From Porphyromonadaceae bacterium UBA7176 (GTDB lineage Bacteria > Bacteroidota > Bacteroidia > Bacteroidales > Muribaculaceae): 32,112 bases of DNA. How positions within the stretch are numbered: the stretch's first letter is position 1; each line of letters begins with the position of its first letter. The notes under the pieces are model-generated. The model ran no database searches. It had not been told where the DNA came from and saw nothing but the letters and a program-made list of their open reading frames with translations. Shown piece after piece: positions 8,339 to 15,222 of the stretch. Where the stretch lies: assembly GCA_002491245.1 (NCBI GenBank), contig DKVO01000025.1:1-32112 (forward strand), given 5' to 3'. Position numbers and translations under genes: made by a program.

Positions 8339-8842
8339 ATGACATCTTCAACTTTCCAAGCAAACCTCATGAATCTTCAGGACAACCTGCTGAATTTCGC
8401 ATATATGCTTACCTCTAACCGTGACGATGCATACGACTTGCTCCAGGATACGACGCTCAAGGCGCTCGATAATGAAGATAAATATGCTGAAGGCACCAAC
8501 TTCAAAGGTTGGGTTTTCACGATAATGCGCAATATTTTTATCAATAACTACCGTCGAGGAATGCGTGCGGCTACGATTGTTGACACTACCGACAACCTTT
8601 ATCACCTCAACCTCAGCCAGGACAGTGGTATTGAATCGCCGGAAGACAGCTATGGTGTGACTGAAATCACAGCAGCTATCAACGAACTCTCCGCAGACTA
8701 TCGCGAGCCGTTCTCGATGCATGTCGCAGGCTACAAATATGAAGAGATAGCCGAGCGTCTCTCCCTCCCTCTCGGTACGGTGAAAAGCCGCATATACTAT
8801 GCGCGCAAACAACTTCAGACAAGATTTGCAGATTACAGGTAA
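8339..8842 (+). CDS. ECF-type RNA polymerase sigma factor (sigma-70 family)
   Basis: Directs RNA polymerase to a dedicated promoter set. The 167-residue protein has region 2 at about residues 12-75 (DAYDLLQDTTLKAL, then FKGWVFTIMRNIFINNYRR) and region 4 helix-turn-helix at about 110-165 (YEEIAERLSLPLGTVKSRIYYARKQL). There is no anti-sigma gene on either side: upstream is divergent prfA, and downstream a strong terminator (8892-8925) isolates it as a single-gene unit. Stand-alone ECF factors of this size are common and conserved in Bacteroidales. The start at 8339 is the only one that keeps the region 2 N-terminus. The tandem repeats at 8155-8176 lie in its upstream gap. Confidence 0.9.
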   Translation: MTSSTFQANLMNLQDNLLNFAYMLTSNRDDAYDLLQDTTLKALDNEDKYAEGTNFKGWVFTIMRNIFINNYRRGMRAATIVDTTDNLYHLNLSQDSGIESPEDSYGVTEITAAINELSADYREPFSMHVAGYKYEEIAERLSLPLGTVKSRIYYARKQLQTRFADYR

Positions 8843-8891
8843 TGTAATTGAAAAGGATAATGATTGGTTTATTATATAGGTTTTAATGATT

Positions 8892-8925
8892 GACCAAGGC
8901 CCCGAAGTGATTCGGGGTCTTGGTC
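8892..8925 (+). terminator. Terminator of the sigma factor gene
   Basis: 15-bp inverted repeat GACCAAGGCCCCGAA/TTCGGGGTCTTGGTC with one G-U wobble and a GTGA loop, 50 bp after the sigma stop codon. The following T content is modest (GTTTATA). Confidence 0.75.
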
Positions 8926-8950
8926 GTTTATACCTCGCGTTTGATTATTT

Positions 8951-8982
8951 TTTGCAGCGTAATGGATTTTTACTTACATTTG
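8951..8982 (+). promoter_or_regulatory. Promoter of lrgA-lrgB
   Basis: TTTG (8951-8954), 20-base spacer, TACATTTG (8975-8982): exact consensus. The transcript would begin near 8989, giving a leader of about 57 bases before the lrgA ATG at 9046. Confidence 0.78.
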
Positions 8983-9000
8983 CACCGTAAAACCAAACAG

Positions 9001-9040
9001 GCCCCATGAAAACAAAAATTCGTGGGGCTATTATTTTTTA
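9001..9040 (+). terminator. Terminator-like hairpin in the lrgA leader (possible attenuator)
   Basis: GCCCCATG (9001-9008) pairs with CGTGGGGC (9021-9028) with one G-U wobble, and is followed by TATTATTTTTTA. It lies between the lrgA promoter and the lrgA start codon rather than after a gene, so it would abort transcription of lrgAB unless it is prevented from forming. Confidence 0.6.
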
Positions 9041-9041
9041 A
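9006..9041 (+). CDS. Possible 11-residue leader peptide in the lrgA leader
   Basis: An ATG inside the 5' arm of the leader hairpin opens an ORF encoding MKTKIRGAIIF that ends with TAA four bases before the lrgA ATG. A ribosome translating it would cover both arms of the hairpin. Length and position fit a leader peptide or translational coupling, but an ORF this short can occur by chance. Confidence 0.3.
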   Translation: MKTKIRGAIIF

Positions 9042-9045
9042 TGTC

Positions 9046-9423
9046 ATGATATTGCAGTTCGGAATATTGTTTGCCTTTCTTGCCGCAGGCGAGTTGGTAG
9101 TGTGGTTGACCGGCATCCCGGTGCCGTCGAGTATCATCGGTATGATACTTCTTACGGTCAGCCTGAAAGCCGGATTGGTAAAACCGGCTAAGATAGAACG
9201 TCTTGCCGATTTTCTGGTCCGCAATCTGGGCTTTTTTTTCGTCCCGGCAGGAGTTGGTCTGATGAATTGTCTCGGTATCATCGCCGATCAATGGCTACCG
9301 ATAGTCGGGGCATCTGTCGGTAGCACGGTGGTTATCATCGCTGTGACCGGATGGACACACCGCCTGGTGCGCAAGAGTGTGTCGCGAAAGAAGATTGTAA
9401 AACAAGAATTACAGAAAGCTTGA
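9046..9423 (+). CDS. lrgA: CidA/LrgA family membrane protein
   Basis: A small integral membrane protein (125 residues, four predicted TM segments) of the CidA/LrgA family, described as holin-like; with LrgB it affects murein hydrolase activity and, in several bacteria, transport of small carboxylates such as pyruvate or glycolate. The family core GIPVPSSIIGMILL and the region LGFFFVPAGVG are present. A GTG start at 9022 would lie inside the hairpin arm, so the ATG at 9046 (MILQFGILFAFLAAGEL) is chosen. lrgB follows four bases later. Which of the two known roles applies here cannot be told. Confidence 0.88.
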   Translation: MILQFGILFAFLAAGELVVWLTGIPVPSSIIGMILLTVSLKAGLVKPAKIERLADFLVRNLGFFFVPAGVGLMNCLGIIADQWLPIVGASVGSTVVIIAVTGWTHRLVRKSVSRKKIVKQELQKA

Positions 9424-9427
9424 TCTT

Positions 9428-10120
9428 ATGAACTTTGTGAACAATGAGATATTTCTCATCGCAGTAACTTTCATATCTTTCATCGGTGCCCAATGGTTAC
9501 AACGCCGTTTTTGCATAAAGTTGCTCAACCCTATTCTCGTATCTATCATCGTCGTTATTTTGTTTCTCCGTACGTCAGGAGTCAGTTATGAGACCTACAG
9601 TGCCGGTGGCCGTTATATTGATTTCTGGCTCAAGCCGGCAGTAGTGGCACTTGGGTTGCCGCTCTACAGGCAACTGTCGTCAATCAAGAAACAACTGTTG
9701 CCCTTGTTGCTATCTGAAGTGGCCGGCTGTGTGGCCGGCATAGTGTCGGTCGTTGTCCTTGCCAGGCTCTTCGGAGCGTCCCATGAGATTGTCATGTCTT
9801 TGGCACCAAAGGCAGTGACAACGCCTATTGCAATGGAGATATCGGCCACCGTAGGAGGAATTCCGGCGCTTACGGCCGCCGTGGTGGTGTGCACCGGCAT
9901 TTTCGGAGGTATGGCAGGCTTCAGGATAGTGAAACTCAGCCATATAAAAAGCCCGATAGCACAGGGATTGTCGATCGGCACGGCGGCACATGCAGTCGGC
10001 ACATCTGCCGCAATGGAGCGAGGAGAACGCTATGGCGCATTCTCCTCGTTAGGGCTGACAATCAATGGCTTGTTGACGGCTTTGCTCGCACCATTTATCC
10101 TTGGGTTGATTGGGGCTTGA
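9428..10120 (+). CDS. lrgB: LrgB/CidB family membrane protein
   Basis: A 230-residue, multi-TM partner of LrgA. Recognisable family stretches are the LAPKAVTTPIAMEI segment (about residues 125-138) and the SIGTAAHAVGTSAA segment (about 182-195), typical of LrgB/CidB/PlsH proteins. It is in one operon with lrgA. Its last 26 bp overlap, tail to tail, the 3' end of the MFS gene on the opposite strand, so transcription past its stop would be antisense to the exporter mRNA. No terminator was seen between the two convergent genes. Confidence 0.9.
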   Translation: MNFVNNEIFLIAVTFISFIGAQWLQRRFCIKLLNPILVSIIVVILFLRTSGVSYETYSAGGRYIDFWLKPAVVALGLPLYRQLSSIKKQLLPLLLSEVAGCVAGIVSVVVLARLFGASHEIVMSLAPKAVTTPIAMEISATVGGIPALTAAVVVCTGIFGGMAGFRIVKLSHIKSPIAQGLSIGTAAHAVGTSAAMERGERYGAFSSLGLTINGLLTALLAPFILGLIGA

Positions 10121-11270
10121 CTGTAGGGCGATGGTTGTACCGGCTGTGGATGAACCATAGCATGACCAGAGCCGATAGTCCCGACAATACAGTGCCGACG
10201 ATAGCCGATGAATCCGGTTCGCCGGTCGCCGTTATGGCCGCACCTCCGGCAAAAGCACCAATCGCGTTGCCGAGGTTGAAGGCAATCTGCACCATAGCGC
10301 CACCCATCAGCTCGCCTCCGGGTGAATACTCGAGCAGCAGCAGTTGCATTGGCGACGACAACGCGAAGAGGCAAGCAGCCGCCACCATGACGCTGATACC
10401 TGCAGCCCAATAGCTGGATATTCCGAAGTATGTAGCAATGAGTGATACAGTCATTACCGATGCCACCCAGAGGGCAGTGCGTTGCGACGAATATCTGTCG
10501 GCGAACACTCCGCTGATATAGTTGCCGAAACACATCGCTCCGCCAACAAAAATCATGAATACCGGTATGTATTTCTGCATCAATCCGGCTTTGTCCATAA
10601 TCGGAGATACATAGGAATACATCGAGAAACATCCTCCCTGACATAGTAGTGTGAAGCCTATAAGTATCCAGGGAGCCGGATTTTTGAGAAACCTGAATAT
10701 GCCCTTCACGCTGCTTCGGGCCAGTCCTCCCGTGTTTTTCACAAACATCGCGAGCATGACGAATGTAATTGCGCCCCATGCGGCGTTGAAATAGAATATC
10801 CAGCGCCAGTTGAAAGTGTTGGCGATAAAACTCCCGAAAGGTATCCCTACAAGATTTGCTATAGTCATACCGAGGGTCATGAGAGCTATTGCAGTGTTGC
10901 GCCTGTCGGGCATCAACCTGCTTGCGACAATCGAGCCCGTGCCGAAGAAAGCTCCGTGCGGTAGGCCGGAGATAAACCTTGCTGCGAGTCCGGTGGTAAA
11001 TCCGGGGCTTACGGCGAACATTATGTTGCCGGCGACAAACACTGCCATCAACAGCAACAATATATGCTGCAGCTTCCAGTTGCGCAGAAAAATGGCCGAC
11101 AATGGCGCTCCGGCACAGACGCCGAGGGCGTAGAGCGAAATCAGATGTCCGGCTTCGGGTATGGTGGTGTGCAGGTCACAGGCAAGATCGGGAAGTATGC
11201 TCATCATCACATACTCGGTCATGCCTAAACCGAATGTTCCGGAAGCGAGAGCCAAAATGCCTTTTTTCAT
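10095..11270 (-). CDS. MFS transporter, DHA1/AraJ-like
   Basis: A 391-residue permease with 12 predicted TM helices. The N-terminal half carries the MFS-specific loop RRNTAIALMTLGMTIANLVG (about residues 122-141) and the preceding GLPHGAFFGTGSIVASRLMP. The opening GTFGLGMTEYVMMSILPDLA is characteristic of the AraJ/YdhP-type drug and sugar efflux branch. The substrate is not known. It starts 14 bp after the terminator stem of ridA and no separate promoter was found, so it depends either on read-through or on an unrecognised start. It converges with lrgB. Confidence 0.87.
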   Translation of the reverse strand: MKKGILALASGTFGLGMTEYVMMSILPDLACDLHTTIPEAGHLISLYALGVCAGAPLSAIFLRNWKLQHILLLLMAVFVAGNIMFAVSPGFTTGLAARFISGLPHGAFFGTGSIVASRLMPDRRNTAIALMTLGMTIANLVGIPFGSFIANTFNWRWIFYFNAAWGAITFVMLAMFVKNTGGLARSSVKGIFRFLKNPAPWILIGFTLLCQGGCFSMYSYVSPIMDKAGLMQKYIPVFMIFVGGAMCFGNYISGVFADRYSSQRTALWVASVMTVSLIATYFGISSYWAAGISVMVAAACLFALSSPMQLLLLEYSPGGELMGGAMVQIAFNLGNAIGAFAGGAAITATGEPDSSAIVGTVLSGLSALVMLWFIHSRYNHRPTVKPQSTQG

Positions 11271-11284
11271 TTTAGATAAACTCT

Positions 11285-11316
11285 AAAAAAACGGAAGCCG
11301 GCGTGCCGGCTTCCGT
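11285..11316 (-). terminator. Terminator after ridA
   Basis: Perfect stem CGGAAGCCGG/CCGGCTTCCG (11292-11315) with a CGTG loop, followed on the minus strand by seven T. It sits 24 bp past the ridA stop and just before the MFS gene. Confidence 0.82.
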
Positions 11317-11339
11317 CGGTTATCTGGAGTATTGTATGA

Positions 11340-11714
11340 TTAACGGGCGGCAATTACCTCCACTTCGACAAGCACACCCTTGGGCAGCTCGCGTACGGCA
11401 ACGGCCGAACGAGCAGGGTATGGCTCGTTGAAATGAGCTGCATAAACGGCGTTCATGGCTGCGAAGTTTGCCATGTCGCTAAGGAATACGGTAGTCTTCA
11501 CTACGTTGTCGGTTGTGAGGCCGGCCTCTGCAAGGATTGCCTCCACGTTGCGCATGGCCTGTTCGCTCTGGGCTTCGATACCTTCAGGAATGTTGCCTGT
11601 TGCCGGATCAATAGGAATTTGACCGGAGGCGTAGACGAATGTTCCGGTGTCGATAGCCTGGCTGTAAGGTCCGATGGCTCCGGGGGCTTTTGTTGTTGCG
11701 ATTACTTTTTTCAT
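11340..11714 (-). CDS. ridA: RidA family enamine/imine deaminase
   Basis: Hydrolyses reactive 2-aminoacrylate and related imines made by PLP enzymes such as threonine dehydratase, protecting cytoplasmic enzymes. The 124-residue protein has the full family pattern: APGAIGPYSQA at 10-20, YASGQIP at 28-34, and PARSAVAV with the catalytic Arg (R102). The C-terminal LVEVEVIA supplies the conserved Glu. Its ATG overlaps the yihY stop as ATGA, so the two genes are translationally coupled. A strong terminator follows. Confidence 0.94.
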   Translation of the reverse strand: MKKVIATTKAPGAIGPYSQAIDTGTFVYASGQIPIDPATGNIPEGIEAQSEQAMRNVEAILAEAGLTTDNVVKTTVFLSDMANFAAMNAVYAAHFNEPYPARSAVAVRELPKGVLVEVEVIAAR

Positions 11715-13075
11715 AGTTCGTGTTTATTTGATGTTGGTATGCGGTCTATTAATGATGCTACAGGTATGGTGTCGGCTATTTCGGAAAATGCCTGGTCGAG
11801 TTTTTCGAAAGCCGACAGCACTTTTGGGAAATTCTGTGGAAATTTTGCGATGAAGTCGGATGTGCCGAGTTGATAAAGCTCGCGGCGCAATTCTCCCACA
11901 GTCAGTTGGTCAGGGTCGACGGCAAGTTGGAAGCCGAAAACCTCTTTTTGTCCGGGAATGAGCACGCGGTTGCATATGCCTGCCGTGCAAAGGCGGTCGG
12001 TGACGGTTGTGACAAGCCGTGCCGGAAGTTCGAAATTGTCCATCAGGTCGCGTGCCGTTGCCGGGCCGAGGCGGTGTACAAATCGGTAGGCTATGGTAGC
12101 CGTGATTGCGACAGTCACCTCGTCGCGGTAGCGGTTAGAGATCGATCCAACCTCGCGGTCGAGAGAAAATGCGAATACATTTTGCGACGAATAGCATATC
12201 ACGGCGCCGGCCAGACAGATCACCCAAGCCAGCTGCATCCATAGCAGCAGGAGGGGGATGAATGCGAAAGAGCCGTAGATGGCATTATATCGTGTCACAT
12301 ACAGTGTGCCGGTGACAAAGAGCCATTGCAAGACAAGGAAGCCGATACCAGACAGTGTGCCGGATATGATGGCATTCTTGAACTTCACCTTCGTGTTCGG
12401 TATGAGCATGTACACTGCTGTGAAAAACAGGATTGTCATCAGGCATTGCGCGCCTTCGAGCAGTATCGATATCAGGGGCGTGAGGAACTCGAAATCGAAA
12501 ATTGAGTCTATAGTCGAACTCAGCAGGATCGATATGCCTCCGGCGCATATCATCAGCACCGGCAGGATGAGCAGCATGGCTGTGTAATCGCTGAGTTTAC
12601 GCCATATGCTGCGGCCGTTTTTTTGTCCCCATATGAGGTTGAATGTATCTTCGACGTTGCCAAGCAAGGAGATAAGTGTCCAAAGCAGGAACATGATACC
12701 CACACCGACGAAAATGCCTTCGGAGCTTTGCTGGAGGTAGGAGTCGATAAACCTCATGGAGTATTCGATCGCTACCTTTTGAGCCGGGAATAGCTTGTAG
12801 AGCTCGTCCTGAAGCATTTGTTGCATCCCAAATCCACGGCCTATGGCAAGCAGAAGGGCAAGAGCCGGAACGATGGCAAGCAGTGTGCGGTAGGTGAGGG
12901 CGCAGGCCTGGGTCTGTATGTCGCGGTTGAGAAACGAGTTGACCGACAGATTGAGGGTCCTGAGCACGTTGAGCCACCACGTGCGCCGCGGATCGCTCCA
13001 TATACCTGTCGACAGATAGGTGAAGAGCGACTGGATGCGTGCGATAAAGTTTCGTTTTGTTTCCGTATCTTCCAT
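11711..13075 (-). CDS. YihY/BrkB family inner-membrane protein
   Basis: A 454-residue membrane protein. The N-terminal part has about six TM helices with the family landmarks ACALTYRTLLAIVPALALLLAIG (two runs, about residues 57-80), then GVGIMFLLWTLISLLGNVEDTFNLIWG, and LLWMQLAWVICLAGAVI. The C-terminal 150 residues are soluble and contain a winged-helix-like stretch (RDLMDNFELPARLVTTV), as in longer BrkB proteins of Bacteroidetes. The former RNase BN label for this family is known to be wrong, and no biochemical function is established. It overlaps ridA by four bases. A -7 box lies upstream at 13118-13125. Confidence 0.85.
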   Translation of the reverse strand: MEDTETKRNFIARIQSLFTYLSTGIWSDPRRTWWLNVLRTLNLSVNSFLNRDIQTQACALTYRTLLAIVPALALLLAIGRGFGMQQMLQDELYKLFPAQKVAIEYSMRFIDSYLQQSSEGIFVGVGIMFLLWTLISLLGNVEDTFNLIWGQKNGRSIWRKLSDYTAMLLILPVLMICAGGISILLSSTIDSIFDFEFLTPLISILLEGAQCLMTILFFTAVYMLIPNTKVKFKNAIISGTLSGIGFLVLQWLFVTGTLYVTRYNAIYGSFAFIPLLLLWMQLAWVICLAGAVICYSSQNVFAFSLDREVGSISNRYRDEVTVAITATIAYRFVHRLGPATARDLMDNFELPARLVTTVTDRLCTAGICNRVLIPGQKEVFGFQLAVDPDQLTVGELRRELYQLGTSDFIAKFPQNFPKVLSAFEKLDQAFSEIADTIPVASLIDRIPTSNKHEL

Positions 13076-13117
13076 ATCATTAATAACGCTTCAGGAGGCC
13101 GTAACGTTGAGAGTGGA

Positions 13118-13125
13118 CAAAGATA
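13118..13125 (-). promoter_or_regulatory. -7 box upstream of yihY-ridA
   Basis: TATCTTTG on the minus strand matches TAnnTTTG, 42 bp before the yihY start. No TTTG is seen at the expected distance. It sits immediately after the stop of the 74-residue gene, so it may give yihY-ridA their own promoter. Confidence 0.5.
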
Positions 13126-13126
13126 C

Positions 13127-13351
13127 TCAAATAAACTGAACCGTCGGCTTTTTTTCTTTGTCTCCGTTGGTTGTAATCTTTATCGTGCCCGGATGATATA
13201 CCGTCGAGTGAGTCTCGTGGCTGAAAGGAGTGATGTTGATGTGCCATCTGTCCATGTCGCGGAAGATCTCGACCAGCGACAGACCGTATTCAGCCCCGTC
13301 GGCAATCACATTCCTGGCCAACCAGCGGCCACCGTCATCTGATAGTGTCAT
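13127..13351 (-). CDS. Small conserved-looking protein of unknown function (74 aa)
   Basis: Not recognised. From the ATG at 13351 the ORF encodes 74 residues beginning MTLSDDGGRWLARNVIADGA and including YGLSLVEIFRDMDRWHINITPF; the composition is that of a folded cytoplasmic protein. It overlaps the end of the DUF4296 gene by 17 bp, a coupling typical of a real downstream gene. The longer open frame up to 13684 is an out-of-frame read of DUF4296 (Ser/Thr/Arg-rich, low complexity) and is not used. It is the last gene of the ileS-to-DUF4296 unit before the yihY promoter. Confidence 0.6.
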   Translation of the reverse strand: MTLSDDGGRWLARNVIADGAEYGLSLVEIFRDMDRWHINITPFSHETHSTVYHPGTIKITTNGDKEKKPTVQFI

Positions 13352-14156
13352 TGGTGGTGCTGTCGTTGATTTCGACCGGAGGATAAAATCCGGCGAAGTC
13401 GGTTGTGTAGGTGCGGCGGTAGGTGTCGCGGTTGAGGCGTTTGCGCACCAGCTCCATACTGTCGAGGCGCAGTTCCGTCCCCGGGCGGTTGAGGGCCGAG
13501 AGGTAGCCGAACAGGCGAGTCGGGTGTCGGAGTGAATCGGTCTGGAGGTTGATGTATTTCCATCCGTCGCCGTCCGGTGTCTCGGAGTGCCATTCCACAG
13601 AGCCGTCTGAGTATTCAGCTCCGAGCATCCATTCCATCCGTTCGCCGGGGTTCGACACTTTTGCGCGCCATGTGTAGTTATCACCCTTTTGCCAGTTGTG
13701 GTCGCGGCCGAAGCTGAATGTCATTATGCGCGACGGCAGACGGTCGTGTATCGATATGAAGCGAGGATTGGGCCACACGTCCACAGAGTCACCGGCTATC
13801 GACAGGGCGTTGTCGGCGGCGATACGGTTGCCGGTTTCGAGCAGGCGTTGCTCGAGGATGGCGATCGTTTTGTCGTAGACCTCCATATAGTATTTTATGT
13901 TGCGGCCGTACCATGCTGTCGACGAATCGACCTGTTCCGACGTGACGCCATGACGCAGATACACCGACTGGCGCATGGTCTGCTTCAGTGAGTCGGTGTA
14001 GTAGCTCGACCGGTTCATCTCCACGACAGCTTCGGCCGTATGGATGTCGGCCATAAGCCGGGCCATTGCCGAGGGCTGTATGACGTCGGACGGCACTTTC
14101 TTGCACGCCGTCAGGAGTACCGTGCTAATCAGCAGTATCTTTATGAGGCTTTTCAT
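13335..14156 (-). CDS. DUF4296 lipoprotein
   Basis: A 273-residue predicted lipoprotein: the signal peptide ends in the lipobox LLTAC, giving lipidated C18 followed by two lysines. The N-terminal ~110 residues (MADIHTAEAV, SSYYTDSLKQ, VYLRHGVT, YYMEVYDKTIAIL) are the DUF4296 domain common in Bacteroidetes. The C-terminal half (W-rich, GDNYTWRAKVSN) is not recognised. It overlaps the end of lspA by 32 bp. Its gene order beside the lipoprotein signal peptidase is conserved in the phylum, but no function is known. Confidence 0.85.
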   Translation of the reverse strand: MKSLIKILLISTVLLTACKKVPSDVIQPSAMARLMADIHTAEAVVEMNRSSYYTDSLKQTMRQSVYLRHGVTSEQVDSSTAWYGRNIKYYMEVYDKTIAILEQRLLETGNRIAADNALSIAGDSVDVWPNPRFISIHDRLPSRIMTFSFGRDHNWQKGDNYTWRAKVSNPGERMEWMLGAEYSDGSVEWHSETPDGDGWKYINLQTDSLRHPTRLFGYLSALNRPGTELRLDSMELVRKRLNRDTYRRTYTTDFAGFYPPVEINDSTTNDTIR

Positions 14157-14781
14157 CGTCGAGCGAGCGCTCCATGAGTTTGAAATAGAAGATGACGATA
14201 GCTATCATGCCGGTGCTTATGGCTACATCGGCGATATTGAATACTGGGTCGAAGAATGAGAACACATTTCCTCCGACAACAGGTATCCAGTCGGGCCATG
14301 TGAAGGAGAAGAGTGGGAAGTAAAGCATATCCACCACAAGTCCTTGCAGGATACCGCCGTATCCATTACCCCAGGACACAAACCCTGCAGTTTCGGGTGG
14401 GTATGGATTCGAGAATATCTCGCCGTAGAAAACGCAGTCGATGATATTGCCGAAAGCACCGGCAGCTATCAGGGCTATGCACACCATGTAGCCGACAGGT
14501 ACGGTAGCCCGTTGGCACAGGCGGCGTATGTACCATACCAGGAAGCCGAACAAGCCGAGACGCATCACGGTGAGTATGTATTTGTTCAGGAAGTCCATGC
14601 CGAAAGCCATGCCGTTGTTTTGCACGAAATGCAGATGGAACCACGGCGTTATTTCCACGTCTTCACCTATGTAGAAATGGGTCTTGACCCATATCTTTGA
14701 GGCTTGGTCGGCCACAATTACAATAATGACTATGGCCCAGGCTATCCATGCGAGGGTCTTGCTGCGGTTTTTTGCGGCCAT
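14125..14781 (-). CDS. lspA: Lipoprotein signal peptidase (signal peptidase II)
   Basis: Cleaves lipid-modified prolipoproteins in the inner membrane. The 218-residue protein has four TM helices and both catalytic aspartates: D115 in GAFGNIIDCVFYG and D185 in FNIADVAISTG. The ADQASK motif is at 24-29 and FVQNNGMAFGM at 52-62. A stretch of about 30 extra residues between the two aspartates (NPYPPETAGFVSWGNGYGG) makes it longer than E. coli LspA; such an insert is usual in Bacteroidetes. Its ATG shares one base with the traR/dksA stop (TGATG). Confidence 0.95.
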   Translation of the reverse strand: MAAKNRSKTLAWIAWAIVIIVIVADQASKIWVKTHFYIGEDVEITPWFHLHFVQNNGMAFGMDFLNKYILTVMRLGLFGFLVWYIRRLCQRATVPVGYMVCIALIAAGAFGNIIDCVFYGEIFSNPYPPETAGFVSWGNGYGGILQGLVVDMLYFPLFSFTWPDWIPVVGGNVFSFFDPVFNIADVAISTGMIAIVIFYFKLMERSLDDEKPHKDTAD

Positions 14782-15161
14782 CAGTGCGAAGGATTGTTTT
14801 TTGCCTCTACACAGAGGGTGGCGTGAGGCACGGCACGCAGGCGCTCTTTGGGTATAAGCTTACCTGTGGCGCGGCAGATGCCGTAGGTTTTGTTGTCGAT
14901 GCGTGTGAGGGCAGCCTTGAGGTGGTTGATGAATTGCAGTTGCCGCTCGGCAAGTCGTGCGGTTGCTTCGCGCTCGAGTGTGTTGGCTCCTTCTTCGAGG
15001 GCTTTGAATGTGGTCGAGGTGTCGGAAGTATCGTTGCCATTGTCGGCTCGCAGCGAAGCGACGAGTTCGTCGTAGAGCGCTGTGGCCGAAGCTATCTTTG
15101 ACTGTATGAGCTGACGGAACTCTTCGAGTTCGGCGTCGCTGTAGCGTACTTGTTCACTCAT
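14781..15161 (-). CDS. TraR/DksA family transcription regulator (degenerate zinc finger)
   Basis: A 126-residue DksA-like protein with an N-terminal coiled coil (about residues 8-90, including DNGNDTSDTSTTFKALEEGAN at the tip region) and a C-terminal zinc-finger-like part, YGICRATGKLIPKERLRAVP...TLCVEAK. DksA proteins enter the RNA polymerase secondary channel and modulate initiation with ppGpp. Only two cysteines remain (C96, C117) where classical members have four, so zinc binding is doubtful; related Bacteroidetes proteins seem to share this loss. It is placed between ileS and lspA, as usual in the phylum. Confidence 0.88.
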   Translation of the reverse strand: MSEQVRYSDAELEEFRQLIQSKIASATALYDELVASLRADNGNDTSDTSTTFKALEEGANTLEREATARLAERQLQFINHLKAALTRIDNKTYGICRATGKLIPKERLRAVPHATLCVEAKNNPSH

Positions 15162-15176
15162 TGTTTTAGTATATTG

Positions 15177-15215
15177 GGGGCGCGCCGGAGCTTGAAAATT
15201 TGCCTGGCGCGCCCC
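15177..15215. repeat. Inverted repeat between ileS and traR/dksA
   Basis: GGGGCGCGCC (15177-15186) and GGCGCGCCCC (15206-15215) form a perfect 10-bp stem with a 19-base loop. On the minus strand it lies after the ileS stop. The sequence after it is not T-rich, so it may be an RNA-stability or partial-termination hairpin rather than a full terminator. Confidence 0.6.
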
Positions 15216-15222
15216 TGTGAGT

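Noticed and set aside
9889..10413. 174-codon plus-strand frame spanning the lrgB/MFS junction
   Set aside because: Frame-shifted read of lrgB followed by antisense of the MFS gene; no motif.
13352..13684. N-terminal part of the long frame that ends at 13127
   Set aside because: Out-of-frame reading of the DUF4296 gene, rich in Thr/Arg/Ser; only the part after the ATG at 13351 looks like a real protein.
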